DNA from: Dromaius novaehollandiae
Lineage: Eukaryota; Chordata; Aves; Casuariiformes; Dromaiidae
Reading direction: 5' to 3'
Length of the DNA: 64,000 bases
NCBI RefSeq assembly: GCF_036370855.1
Contig: NC_088130.1
Span: forward strand, 13,669,543 to 13,733,542
Below are positions 1 through 13,560 of the stretch, in pieces. Every line of letters begins with the position of its first letter. The first letter of the stretch is position 1. Under the pieces are notes generated by a model that made no database searches, was not told the origin of the DNA, and worked only from the letters and a program-made list of their open reading frames with translations. The position numbers and the translations under genes were made by a program.

Positions 1-3000
1 AATACCAGACCAAAATAAAATAGTGATATCATAGCTTTCCCAATAGCTCACAGGTCTTTGAAGGCAATCATCATGCAGGAACTTTTACTCATGGAGATAC
101 TGATTTTCCCTTAACATCCGTGAATGTTTGATCACAGAGCTAGAATTCATTTTCCTCTCAAACCTAAGTGACATCTGCTCATGGCTGTCGCCTGGCTGCT
201 TTCCGCTCTGCAGCAGCATCTCCGAGCTGCCGATCCCTTTCCAAACCAAGGAGGGGAAGAGGTCCAGCAGAAGAAACTCCATAAAGCTGGAGGCTCTCGG
301 CACACTGCACATAAGCCAGGGCAAGCGGGTCAAGATTTGAATTACAGTGCAAACATGGGAAATTACACACAGGAAATTATTATTCATTTGTGTAGTAGTA
401 GTACTACCAAGGGAAGATCATTAAGGATCTGGGTCGGCTGTCATAGGAACAATATGCATATTGATTTTAAAAAGATAGAAAACACTTGAAATCTTATGTG
501 ATGTGAGGGCTGTTTATTGGTTGTATTCCTATTGTACAGGGTGTTTTCCAGGAGAAACTAAATCCTTTGCAACTATCTTTTCCTTTAACCTGCCAGAGAA
601 AGTCACAGTAAGAAGCAAAGCGATAGAGTAGGGAAGAAAGTCGAAGCCTACTGGGAGCCACACATCACAGTAGAGATTTCTGGCATTCATGTGGATTTGA
701 AAAAAAGGCTGACAGATGTTTCTGGAGGCACTGTGGCTACTCCAGCACCTGTTTTACATAGCACCATACTTTTCCATCTTGCTGGTCCACCTGCTAGATT
801 TTGAGATCCATCTGGCTAGTTGGCTTTGAAAAAGTTCTGAATGACACGTGGTCCCAAAATCAAAATGCAGTGGAAAAATACTCAGAGTGAAAGATGGGAG
901 CAGTATAAAAACTTCATCTAATTTGGAACTCTCCCCGAAATTTGATGGCACTAGATGCTCGAAACAGCAATTTACTCTGCAGGGAAATGGCACAACTACA
1001 TGCAAGATAGTAGTAGTCAGTAGCTGGTTCTGATGCTATTGGTGCTTAGGAGGGTTTTTCAGTTCAAACTAAGAAGGTTAACTGTGAAACAGCATTATAA
1101 GTATTTTAGGAATCTTTAATAATGTATTTGTGTATAAGTGTCTGAAAAACAGGCTTTTGAACAGAAGTGTTGAATCCTCTGTGTTTTGAGCCGAGGATTG
1201 AAGTATTTATGGCTAAAAGGGCAATCTTACAATTTTGAAGGCAGCTGATCTCAATGTCTGATAAAAGTCTAACTGCAGTTCAAGCTGTGGGGTGAAGCAC
1301 TTGATGGGGGAGGCCCTTCTGAAAAGGCACACAGAATTCCCCAAGCGAAGCAACTCCTTTATCACATTTCAGAGCACGGGGTGGTGAACTGTGCTTGAGA
1401 CTGAATGTATTACAGAGTGCTACAAGCCGAAATCTGAACAGAAGTGTACAGAGCTCAGTCAGAAACCACAATAGCAGTACATGAAGATGCATAAACTGAA
1501 TCAATCATCATAAACCAAGACATCTGGACAAGGCAAGCTCATTTGGAAGCAGATGGAAGGGCTTAAATGGATTACATCACTTCTAGGCATTGGCAATATC
1601 AGTGGGCTTTGTACAGCGTATACAAAGAGCTCAGTATGGTTAAAGGCATCATCACTATCTCTGCCCAAATGGTGTAGGAAGAGACCAAAGACAACATCGA
1701 TGATGAACTGTGCAGGGAAACTTGTGCCAAAATCAACCACCACCTGAGACTGCTGCTCTGAAAAACTCACTGTGGGAGGTGATCCTGATGGATGGTGTTT
1801 GATAATCAGCAATAAACAATTAAAATTAAAGGGAGCTTTCCCAAAGGTACTAAAATTAAAAAAAAATGGATCTTAATATACTGAATTATACAATGAGGCT
1901 TTCATCTTATTTTATGGATATGTTTTATTATTATTACTTAAGGATGGATCAGTGTTTAGAAGAAAGTCACCATAAGTTGTTTATACACCACTAGCTCCTA
2001 ATACAAGTCAGCTTTTGTTATATTTCGGGAATAGTTAATGATATTTTCATGGGAGGAGGGAACACATGGAATATAACATACCTCTCTACAGACCTTTCAT
2101 TTGAACTTATTTTCCTTTGGTTAATTTTCTGGTACATTTGATTTGAACATTCAAGATTCAATTCCGTTTGTCTTCGGTTTATTTTTGCCTTTCCCATTGG
2201 CACGACTTTGCTAATTTCTTTATTTTCTGTGTTATTCATCTCCCACTTGTTATTTGATAGTTAGATTTTTTTTAACAGCAAATACTAACAGAAAAATATT
2301 TTTAAAGTAAGAAAGTCCAATTATAAATTTAGAAAGCGCAGCAGAGACACTCACAGGTGTTTGTAGTATCTGAAATGATGTGTAGCCAGAGGGACTGAGA
2401 TTTCTGGCTAACCAGTTTTAACCAGACCTGTAATTTGGTGCTAAAATGAATATTTCCCTGAAGCTCTTTATCATATGGATTTCTCTGTGGCCAGACTAGG
2501 TTAACTCAAGAGAAGGAGGAAAAACATGTAGGTTGTGGAGAGCCAGGGCTGATTCACTGCTTTTCATGATCCAAGACAGAGACTCCTACTCCTTCCACGT
2601 TACAGTCAGATTTCCTAATCGGTCATAAACTCCCTTTTACTAAATAGGCCATATTGATTTTAATTTGTTTACAGGGTAAGGGAGCTTGGTACCTTTCCCA
2701 GGATCCGTGTTTTGATTTGTGATAAGTGTATTAGTTTTTTACCATGACAACCGTTAGTATGTTTTAGTATCCAGGTAAAATGGTACTATGAAGACATTCC
2801 CATTCGCTGAATAATTTCCTTGTCCTTTGCTACCTGCATACATGGTCTGAATCCTTTTGATCTGAGACGTGACTGCATCTTCTCCTTGGTACGTGGTTAG
2901 CCCTCCGATCTCTTCTGCAGCTTCTCAGCTCTGCTCTCACCGGTGACCATGTGAATAACACTCAAGCACTCCAGGAAATGGGACATGACCACTGAATAGT

Positions 3001-6000
3001 AAAATTAAAGAGGAACCCTGTAGACACATGCTCTGGCTAAAAGCCAGTTCAGGGCAAAGTATCTGTCCCCAGAAGTCAGTTTTTTCTGCTATTTTAGAAG
3101 CTAAGCTTTTAGGGAGAGGTAATTACTTTTTATGACAACAGCAGTACTGCTGGAAAAAACGGTCGGGCCTTAAAGCACATTTTCTGAAAGTCTTGAATAA
3201 ACGTGACCTCTTGTATGCTCATTTTGAGATGCCACTGATCCCTGAAATCTCCAAAAGGACATTTCTTTAGGATATGTAGGCATGCGGTACTCGGAGCAGA
3301 AATGTGTTACACCTACTGCATAGTCCTCATTTCACTCCATCTTATTTTGGGTCCTGAAAGTCTGACAAGGCTTAGGCAATGCAAGTAAAGTAGATTTGCA
3401 CCAGCAATTCTACTGTGGTTGAAATATTGCTAGTCTCTGTTCTGAAGGCTGTTGATAAGTCTTTATAAACAAACGTGCAAATAAATGGTACGTACCAGCT
3501 TGCGGAAAGCCAAGTTGTCAGCCTAGGATATTCCAGTAATGAATCAGAGGTTGCCATGTGTACATGTTACAGAGGGAGACGCGTAATTGTTGTGGCCTGA
3601 CGCGTTAATGATTTTTAAGTTATTGTTAGAACAGGTCAATGTTCAGATTTATCTGTGAATACACTGAATGTGTTAGGAAAAATATCTGCTCTTCCATTTG
3701 CCTATTTCAGTGCTGCTATACGCAGTTGTAAAGTGTGCTTAAGAAATTGTATGCTCAGTCACTCTTACTGTTCTCACTCTGCAGTTTCTGGGCATTTTGC
3801 AGGAAATGTCAGACTCATTATTGTGAGAGGTGAGTGGAAGAAGATGTCAGTTTTAGTTTTTTGCCTATATGGTGCTGAGAAAGCCGAGCCTGGCTTAAAA
3901 ATGCATGGTCTCTAATAAAAGATGGAAATTTTATGTGTAATTCAAAATTGCTCCTGTACCTTTGTTGTTGACTGGTGCTATGTTACAGTACAGTAATACT
4001 GAATTTTAGTAGAAAATAATTAAGTTTTATGGAGTATAAGAACATCTGTAGCTCAGATCCCTCTAAACTATATGACTCAAATTATTATAATGAAAATATA
4101 TTTTAGCTTGCATATTCAGCTATCTCTTGCTCTCTTAAGGAGCAGTTAATTTTTCAAGACATTGCATCATGGAGCTTTGAAAGTTTTTCTCTGTTCTACA
4201 TGAAGAGGGTTAATAATTCTAAAACCAGATTTTTCTGTGTGAATAAATGGTTTGTCCTGTTACTGTAAATGTATGATACTAATCGCTCACCATGATCTAA
4301 ACAGATTACTAGTAACATAGAAACCTGTGTGTGTGTCACAGTGGCAGTGTCACATGCACAGTTCTTCCAGACGACTGTGGCAAAACCACATACTCCTACG
4401 CATTTTTTCTCTTGCAACAGGGTGGAGGAGATGTGCAGACATATGAACACCATTCTGTGTGTGTCTATGTGTAATGTAGAAGATACCAGTATTGTTTCTT
4501 CTCATACGCCACAGAGGCAGAAGACAGTTTTCTCTGATAAGTTTAGAATAGAAAAAAAACCAAAACCATCCAAATTTTCTCTGGTATTAAATAGCTACTC
4601 AGTGAAATTTTGCACAGATTTAGCCTTTTTATGCCTGTGGCTTTCACTACCTTCATTTGTTTGCTTGTTTGTTTCTCATTTTGTTTCATTTATTTCTCAG
4701 ATTTATTGTAGTACATATACATTTGCCTTCCTTGGCAATGCTGCTTTTCACTGGGCGGCAAACAAAATTGATCGTTTTTGGCTTAGCAGAAATGAAGTTC
4801 CTAAATCTGTCCAATGCACCAAAATATAGTCAAGTACAAGAAGTATATAAAGCATAAAGAAGTGTCAATATTTTTACTTAGGATCAGATTCAGCTGTTAT
4901 TCTTCATAAGGCCTCAGTATATGGGCTTCAGAATATAGTGGGCTTAGCTATACCTGATAGATTTTCCACTAGATTTATTTTCCTCTATCAGCAAGTATGC
5001 TTTTCTGTCAGAGTTGTATTCTGCTCTGGAGAAGAATTCATGCACAGCTGCTTACTGATAAATTTTTCTCCATCAGAAGCTATTTTCCTGTTACTGATCC
5101 CTCCTCACATTCCCCCAGTCTCTCCACCTGCTGCTAAAGCATTAAAAAGCCTAAAAAAGTGGTATGTGAAAAATCATTGCCAAATAGTTGAGGCAGTTAC
5201 AAATAACCTTCAGTCTAACCTACAAAGCCGAGAAAATGAATCTTTAAGCCAAGGAAAGCCTAGCCTTGCTACTCCTCTCCCTGACGGGATGCTCCATAGA
5301 GTGTGCACCAGAAGCCTAACTTCATTCCCCTCCTCCAAGGAGGCTAGTTTTTGAGTCCTTTCACTTGCCTTTTTAGGTATACACTTTTACTTTCCCAGCA
5401 GAATGAGTTGTTAAACCAAAATGGGTATGTAGAGTGGGAATATATGAAGAAAGAGAGAGAATTTCAATGGGCGGATTATGAGGAAGACTCTTTGGTAGAA
5501 GACAGATGTGGTAAAATGCATCCCAGTGTGCAGGGGGTAATGAGGACCTATCACTGGATGAATTATGCACATACGTAGAGACCTGTCCATTCCTTAGGTA
5601 ATTTATTATACATTAATACTTGCATTTTATATCAAATTACAGGAAAAAAGATTTGACAGTTATTTAAGTGGAAAAGTTAGCTATTGCAATGTATGTGTGC
5701 CAAGTGGTGGAAGCTGTGGTGGCCACTTCAGAAGTGACAGGACTGCGGCTGTCGCGTTTTCATGTCTCCTTGTTATTTTAGCTGCCTGTCAAAGCTTTCT
5801 GAGGGAGCCTTTGCAGGAGAGGGGAGAAATGAGGTTTCTATCTCAGGCAGCTGTAGTCGAACTTAGTGAGATAAAGCTATTACTCCAGCCCTGGACATGC
5901 TCCCCGCTGTATTTAAAAGGCCTGCTTCAGAGGCTGGAGACCTTTAAAAAAAAAAAAAACATAGGAATTCTGTTCCCTGGAAAGTTAGAGGCAACCTAAA

Positions 6001-9000
6001 CAGAGTCACCAGCTATTGTAGAGCTATGTGTATGGAAAAAAAGGCTCTTTATTGTGTAGAGCGAGATGCTCTGTAATTAATAAATGCTCTTGGGGATTTG
6101 CTGCTGCTTTAAGCAATATTGCATGAAACAGGCTGTAGCTGTATCATTTGCCATAGTATTTGTTTCTAAGTGTTCCCTCTACACTATCTGTAGTGCTAGC
6201 ATTTTCTGTCATTGTCTTTCTGACTCTTGTTGCGTTGTCGTTCAAGAATGAATGATGAGGCAGCATGCAACAGTACTTCAGAAATGACTTAAATTTTGCT
6301 ACCCTGGTATTTTTTAGAAGAAATACCAATATGACTGAAGTAACAGATACAGTGTCAACAGAACAGCCCGTAAGTTTTATGAGAGAGTACTTTCAAGGTA
6401 TTATGACTGACTAATAAAATATCTCTTATTACAGAAGAAAACCCATATGCAAAAGCAGCCTTTGTCATAAAGTTGTGCAGATGTATTGTAATTTATTAAT
6501 CCTTTTCATAGAGCTCTGAATAATTGTATTTAGAAAACTAATTTAACATGATTAAGGACTTGGGTCTTAGAGGGTCTAATCATGTGAACACAGACCGGTA
6601 ATTTGCCATACGCAGACGCTCCCTCTGAGCTTAATGTGACTGCTCATATGCCTAGCACTACTCATGCACAAGCATTTACAGAGTAAGGGCTTTTACCTGC
6701 TCCTTGGCATACGTAGGCATTCAAGCCACTATGATTTCAATTTAGTAAATGCTTCCACTTCCCTTTGAATGCTTAAGAGAAATGTTTGAAGCTAAAAATT
6801 AATTTCTACTGCCTAGACATGACTACAGTAGACAACTCAGTGTGGAGTATAAAACAGATTAATTTCCTGACTATCTGCTGGGAAATTCTCTGAAATATTC
6901 AAAGAAACCCTTTGTCAGTAGAATTTTCACAAAGGAAAAGATGACGGTTGGATTGTTTCCTTTCTGTTTGTTTTAGCAATAAGTATAGATAGCAAAACCC
7001 ATTTTTATTAATATAAGTATTATTATAATTTTATTTTATAGTCTTTATTATGCCATGTTTAGTGTTCATTTGCTAATTATTCAGCTGTTAATTAAAGATG
7101 ATCTTTGAACTGTATAAAATTTCAACAACGCTGCATAGTTCAATATTTATGGACATTTCTGCATGCCGTTTCCATCTGGCCTGGTAAGCTGATAGCAACT
7201 TCGTACAATATTCAAGAAACTGTCATATAAGCATTTCATTAAATAGATCCATAAGTCCTCTTGGCTAAAACTATATGCTTAGGCCTAATTCCTACTCAAC
7301 ATTCTGCACAGAGTGACCTGATGGTTTGACAGCAGCAGAAACTCAGTATTTTTGAACCACAGGGAAGTCTGAAATAGTCCCTTTCTTGTTCAGAATTCAA
7401 ACAAGAAACCTTCACTTTAATTATCTGTGAAAAAGAAATAGTAAAGCTTTGAATCTTCTTGAAACCTCCAAAATGTGGTTTCGCTTTTTCATTTTAATGA
7501 TTTTTTTATTTCATTTTTTGTTTGTCTTACTTGTTGACTATTTTCTTGGTTGTATTGTATGTTATGACTTCACATAAGACATTAAAACTCAGAAATACTG
7601 CTTTATTAATGACCATGTACTCATGTATCATGATATAGTCAAAAGTGAAAACTATTTAACAATAACATTTAGTTTGAAAGAGTACTTTAAAATTTAATGT
7701 TGAATGTTCTAGGTAACTTTTTTCCACTTTTTTCCAATTTTTGCAGGAAAAAAATACAGAAAAGTCAGCTTAATAGAAACAAAGCTTTGCCGTGGAAACT
7801 TCTGACTAAAATAATGTGGTTGGTTTAAAATGTATGATACAAGTAGTGGCAGTAAGATTTTTCTAAGACGTATAATGAGAGTCTTGGGTTTATATGAGAA
7901 TCTGGTGCTTCACAAAGGAAATAATACACTTGACATACATGCAAATTCCCCTTCTGCCATTTGTTGTCTACTTAGAAGCAGTTTATGTTGCTGATACAGG
8001 ATACATTTTAGCATGCTTAGTTATATGCTTCTTGCTGTGCATACTATATTTTATTATTTCTTTGCAGATTTTTTATTTACAAAGCTAAGCTGTATAACGC
8101 CGCTCTAGCTTATGTGCATTCTTAATGTGTGTGCTTCCCCACGCAGCCTTATTGCAACACGAGATCTCAAAGTATGTCACATGTATTGATTAATTAACCC
8201 TTTTGTACAGAAGGGTGTCACATTGGGAAGGTCAGGAAGGATTGAAGAGTTACAGTGGTGATGAAAAGTTTGAATGCTACAAAGCTGATTGCAAAAGCCA
8301 TCTCTGCTGCTGCTGCTTGGTGCTGGGCATCCTGCTTTCGACTGCTGCTATGTGCTATAAAAGGCCTTGCAAAAATGAGTGGCTTGTAATGCATGATGCT
8401 GAGGAAGGAAGAGCTGCTCCTTTCATTTCTTTGTTCTCCTTTCTTTAATGAAGGAGGGAAAGAAAAGGTGTGATGTAGGGGAGCCAGCACAGACATTGTT
8501 GCATGACTCTGTGAGGAGGAATTTCAGAAAAGTGGTGTCATGAGCCTTGCGTTGCAGAGCCACCAGCACTGGCAGCAGGGCACGGTGGCAGGCTGTGATC
8601 AACCTGAGCCTGTCACTTGTTCCATAAACCAGCTTGCTATTTAGTATCCCCATCCAGCCTGTTGTTTTCTCTGCTTCCCTATACCTGCCTACTGCTTCAG
8701 CAGCTTTCTACAGCTGCTAATGAACTCCCTGCATTGCATTCCTGGAAAAAATTGGCAATGAAGAATTTAAGCTTTGCATGGATTTTTGCATGGATTTAAG
8801 CTTTTGCATTTCCCATCTCTCTCATAAACATCTCATAAACATATGACTCTCTGCAATGATTGTGGGGTAACATGAAAGAGAGAGAGAACTGCTTGGTATT
8901 GGGAGTATTGGGAAACCTGGGTAAATACCTTCTCAATTAAAAGTGGTTGTGGCTGATCATGAGATGCCTGGAAATAGATGAGCACCAGAAATTTGAGAGG

Positions 9001-11981
9001 CAGGGCAAGAGGGAAGAAATTCCTTTCCAATGCCAAGAGTGGCAGTAGCAGGGAAGCTGTCCTATGGAAGCTGCTGCATGGCTGCATACCTGGTGGAGTT
9101 TTCCTTTGAGGAAACTAAAGAGATTTTATCAGAGAAGAAAAAAATTCACTTGCAGAGGTTTCTTGGTGTTTTGTTGTACTATTTGAGTAGTCCAAATTAT
9201 GCTATGATAAATGAAACCACATTGACCAAATGGAGTCGTGAGTTGAAAAAATGTTTTGGAGAACAATGGAATTTTCTAGAAATATCAAAAGGCTATTTTA
9301 ATATTTCTGAAAGTTTGTATACTCTCTTCCTACGTTCTCTTTCGTCTTTCCAGTCTGTTAGATATAACAGATATCAGATATAACATGTAATTTTCTAATT
9401 TATTTTTAAATACCTTAGAGATTCTTTTTAAGAATATCAGTCCCTCAAAATAGAGCTCACTGATATATTTGTTGTTGGGTGTTCTTGCCCAGTGACACCC
9501 TCTTGAAGCATTTAGTAGCAGTGAGGTGTGCATTCTTAATAGCGACAAGTACACCATCAAGAGATATATTTAAAGGAAGTGCTATTTGTTTTGTCATGTA
9601 GGACACTAAATTCAGCTTTATGCGTAATTTAACAGTATCTATAATGAGCCTAATGTAGTAACAGATTGAAATAGACACCATTGCATGACTTTGTTCCATT
9701 CTCAGCCAGAATAAATCTCTGGAAAGGATTCAAAACACAGGCAATTTGAGTCATTCGTCTTATAAGAATTATTGCTTATGCTCCAATATATAGGGAAGGA
9801 AAGAGCTATACAGTGTGTTTGCAATTATTTGCTACTAGAAATGTTGAGGAAATTATTTTGGTGGTTTAATTTTTCCATGTGGTACGGATGCTGTAGCCAT
9901 GATGGCCTAAGAAAGGAAGCTTTGTAGCAAAAAGCAAGTCATTTTATTAGATCAAATGAATGTAAATCTTTGTCTTTAGCTGAACAAAGTTTATGGATGG
10001 GTCTTCCTGACTAGACTAAAGGATTCTAAATTTGAAGACTTACATATTTATTTCTGAAAGAGTATACATTTGAGTGAAAAGATGTTGCCTTTCCCTATGG
10101 CCTTACTTAGTTTTTCAAAATTAGTCTGTATTTTTTCATTCGTTGATCTGTTTTGACCTATAGTTAATATATGCCCAGTTCATTTAGAGATAATTATTGA
10201 TAATGCTCAGAATTCAATATTTTCAACTGGTTCATAGGTATAGTCTTTACTTATATACAAACATTATAGAAGTAGAAGGTGTTGACTTAATATTCGAGAT
10301 AAATTTTGATCTATTTGAGGCTTGTCATTCGATGAACAACAGTGTCTCTGAATATTTGCTTTCACTTCTCAGTGGCCATTCCTCAGCTAGGCAGTCAGCT
10401 CATCTGGTACAGTATTAGTCATGGAAATTCACAGAGTGGATAACACAGTTGTTGCATTAACAGTAATCCTCCTTAATTTCAGCATTCAGAGAGAAAATAC
10501 CGCTATATTAGAGCTGTTAGTAACTCTGGATAATAATAGACATATCTTATGCAGTTACAACTTAAAATATCTGATAAGCTATATTTAGCATCACAAGCTT
10601 GGTATAATCTCCAAAACAAAGGTAAAATATAATGTTTAAATCCCCAAATCCAACACCCTCTGCTATTCATAAAGAAAAAAGCAGAATTTCAATCAATACT
10701 GAATTCTAACACAATTTGGGAATGCTAGAAAGCATATGGGTTATGACTTATACTTTGAAAAATAATATGCAAAGCTGCTTATTTCTTGCCTCCGAATTTG
10801 AAGTGTTTTCTTCACAGGGATTCCAGCTTGCTTTCTCCACTTCGGGAAGAGTTCTTTTGCAGATTTCTGAAGTACCGGATTGGTAACGAAAACTAGGAAA
10901 ATTTCACTGTGGGTGTGGTATTCTCTCAGGAAAACAGACAGTGTCAAAATATATTTTTTGCTCTTCAGAATATCACTGATAATCTTTGTTATGGAATAAC
11001 ACAGGCCTGTGTTTATCCCCGGGTGTTGGGGCTGTTGCAAACCATGGGAATGGTATTGGCAGTTTCCTGATGTCTGATTCCAAATGATCTCTGCAGAAAG
11101 AACAGTAGCACAGCTTAAGGCACTTGAGTTAGGAGCTGAGCAGAAAAGGGATGCAAAAGAGGCTTAGATGGCAAGAAAATGAGATATACAGATAAGGATT
11201 CATTACGGATAGATGGATGTTCTAAATAAATTCAGCTGTGAACAGATTTTTTTTCCCCCATCTGAGACTGACGGTAATAGTTCTCTCTCTAAATAAAAAA
11301 TGTGGAAGTGCATTTACTTCTAGCTTCAGCAAATGCAATCACTACTGCAGATAGGCTGGTATTGCATTGCCCACAGTGAATTTTTCTTTCTGGTCTAGTG
11401 TATTTATTTGGCTTTAAAGACTAATTTCTTTCCTCCGGGAAAAAAAAAAAACAAAAAACAAAACCTACAATATTAGGCTTCGGGCTTTAAAAATAAATGC
11501 ATCAGATTTTGTTTATGGCAGGGCATTACTATGACTTTTTGAGTTATTCTTATTAGAATTTCTTCAGTCTGTGCTGTTGGCATAAAAGGAAGTGTTTACA
11601 GCTGTGTTTCAAACAAATGCTGCACATTGTACCTCATGGCAACACCATGATTTCAGGCAAAAGATCACAGGGGGAAAAATTAATCGTGCTCCTTAATGGA
11701 ATGCTGAGATGACTTTTAAGAGGATGTGCAAACTACACGATCCAAAAGCTTTAGTATTTGTTGTTATCCCTTTACATCTAAACCTATTAAAATTGTAAAA
11801 AACATGTAACAACGTGAATGTAAATTTTTTCAAAATGTTTATACAAGCAGCTTCATTTTGAGAAGAATAATCTCATCTATGTTGTACACACCATTCAAAT
11901 ATATTTTTTTTTCCTCCACAGCAGGAGCTATTCCCACATGGCTGCAATACTGCATACAAACAACAGTTGTCATGAAGCTCA

Positions 11982-12008
11982 GGGGGGGGGGGGGAAAAAA
12001 AAAAAAAA
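11982..12008. repeat. Homopolymer pair G13 then A14
   Basis: A run of 13 G (11982-11994) is followed directly by 14 A (11995-12008). It is a low-complexity site with no recognisable repeat body on either side. Such junctions are prone to length error in sequencing. Confidence 0.9.
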
Positions 12009-12061
12009 GGAAAAACACTTGTGTAGATTCCTGCTAGTTTAACTAGTGTTTATGACTAAGA

Positions 12062-12083
12062 AATAATTAGACAATAATTAGAC
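12062..12083. repeat. 11-bp tandem duplication
   Basis: The unit AATAATTAGAC occurs twice in immediate succession (12062-12072 and 12073-12083). This is a small slippage-type duplication without other context. Confidence 0.8.
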
Positions 12084-12327
12084 AGCCATGTAAAGAAGTA
12101 TATTATCCAAGTATCTGCTTCACTGCCTACCATCAATATGATGTGGCCAGTTCTGGCTGGGAGGAAGCCCCTATCTGGGATTATCATATGGTACAACTCT
12201 TCATTTTGGAATCATGCTGTGATTCTGTGAAGCCATTTATTCTTTCCTGTTGTTTATATGGGGCAGGGGTATGTTAAGGTTTGAGTTTTGGTTTGGTTTG
12301 GTTTTAGTGAGGGAAGCAAATAGTAGA

Positions 12328-12330
<3 letters not shown>

Positions 12331-12358
<28 letters not shown>
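12331..12358. repeat. Poly-T tract (28 T)
   Basis: Twenty-eight consecutive T. It could be the reverse complement of a poly-A tail, but I recognise no retrocopy or SINE body to its right and no flanking direct repeat, so it is annotated only as a homopolymer. Confidence 0.9.
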
Positions 12359-12361
<3 letters not shown>

Positions 12362-13074
12362 GCTGTCCTTACATAAGAAGGTGTTCCACTCTAATGTAGG
12401 GCGTAGAGTCCAATAGCTTCATGAAAGGAAAGAAGGGCAAAATAAGCATGTAGACAGAATAGAAAATATAACAACAAAGAAGTCTGAGGGGGATAGCGGA
12501 GGGCTCTACTTACAGCAGTAGTCTGCCATGCTGCAGATAGTTATGTACAATAGGTAGTACCCAAATTTTCCTCAAAACTGAGCAGAGCTGAAGCTCACAG
12601 TGAGACACAATATAAAGATTTTCAGAAGAGACAGTGAGGGGTTATTTCTAGCTGAAAATGTAACGGAAGTTTTCACCATCTCAGAAATATACTTGTTTTG
12701 TGCAAATGGATCAATATTCATATTTTACTATTTTCCTCTTGCAAATTCAGATTCTACTTATGATAGCGATAAAAGAAAAAGAGGAAGATATCTTTAAAAA
12801 GCTAATCATATGTATGGCATCTATTGCAGAAATGCCCAGCTTGTCATATTATTATTCATGTATAATGTTCAAATTAAGCTGCTTACTGCAAAAGTAATGT
12901 TCGCATCATATAATGGAAAAATATGAACAGCTAAAGACGTTCATGCCTTAAAACCTGAAGCATGGATTTCTCTCAGATCCTGTTTCCATTCTCTCAAGCC
13001 ACCTTGTCTTCTAGCCCTGATTTTGGTTTTGATTTTCACTCTGCAGCTCTTTGCTAACCACAAGGGAGAGCACG

Positions 13075-13560
13075 TGGTGCTCGAGGTGCGTTGCCGCAGC
13101 GTGGCTGAGGCTGGCAGATAGCTTTGGAGTTAGAAGTTGGCAAAATGCCGCAAGGTGCCCTGAGGAAAAACACTCATCCACAGCCTTTCTTTTCAAAAAG
13201 ACTCGCGCCGTATTTTCCACCCTGCCATTCGCTCCCCTGCAAACTTGTCTGATGTACAGGTGTGCAGCAGTGTTTGCATCCTCGCTATGCTCGCGTGTGG
13301 CACACGCAGGCTTAGGTAATTATAGGAGCCCTAATGTCTGCCCACTGTTTCCCGAAAATCTGAAAGAGTGACTCGTACTCTTCTTAATGGTAAGCAGAGC
13401 GTCTCAGTAAAACAGAGCGTGCTGTGCCAGGATTGTTGCAAACGTCTCCCAGGGACTGCGTTCTGTTCTGCTGGCGCTGACCTGTAAATCTTGCCGTGCC
13501 GTGCAGCTGGAGATCTGTCTATTCTTTATATAGACTCCAGCGACAAAATGTGCACGCAGA
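13075..13560. promoter_or_regulatory. CpG-rich patch, possible regulatory island
   Basis: CpG dinucleotides are clearly clustered here compared with the surrounding AT-rich DNA, where they are scarce; I count roughly 27 by eye. The patch contains an E-box-like CACGTG at its left edge. An open frame of 106 codons on the + strand (13051-13371) spans part of it but has no recognised domain and is probably incidental. The patch could be an unmethylated regulatory element, a distal promoter, or a GC-rich repeat relic; the sequence alone does not decide. Confidence 0.35.

Larger units (their letters stand above)
1..13050. other. Non-coding AT-rich DNA upstream of TRPM3 exon
   Basis: No gene is supported here. 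Open frames are short, lack recognisable domains and overlap one another on both strands, as expected by chance in AT-rich DNA. The longest, about 166 codons at 4329-4829 on the + strand, is rich in Cys, Phe and Ser and resembles no family I know. No CR1 3' end or LTR was recognised, although old divergent repeats could be missed by eye. If the long TRPM3 isoform that starts at a far-upstream exon exists in this species, the stretch would be intron of that transcript. That last point is inference from the mammalian gene structure. Confidence 0.6.

Noticed and set aside
4329..4829. 166-codon plus-strand ORF
   Set aside because: Composition rich in Phe, Ser, Cys and Leu, no domain, and overlapping frames in other phases; consistent with chance.
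12212..12233. CATGCTGTGATTCTGTGA, resembling the CR1 3' tail repeat
   Set aside because: The sequence before it shows none of the conserved CR1 3' motifs such as GGAACAGGTTGCCC, so the match to a short tail is likely coincidental.
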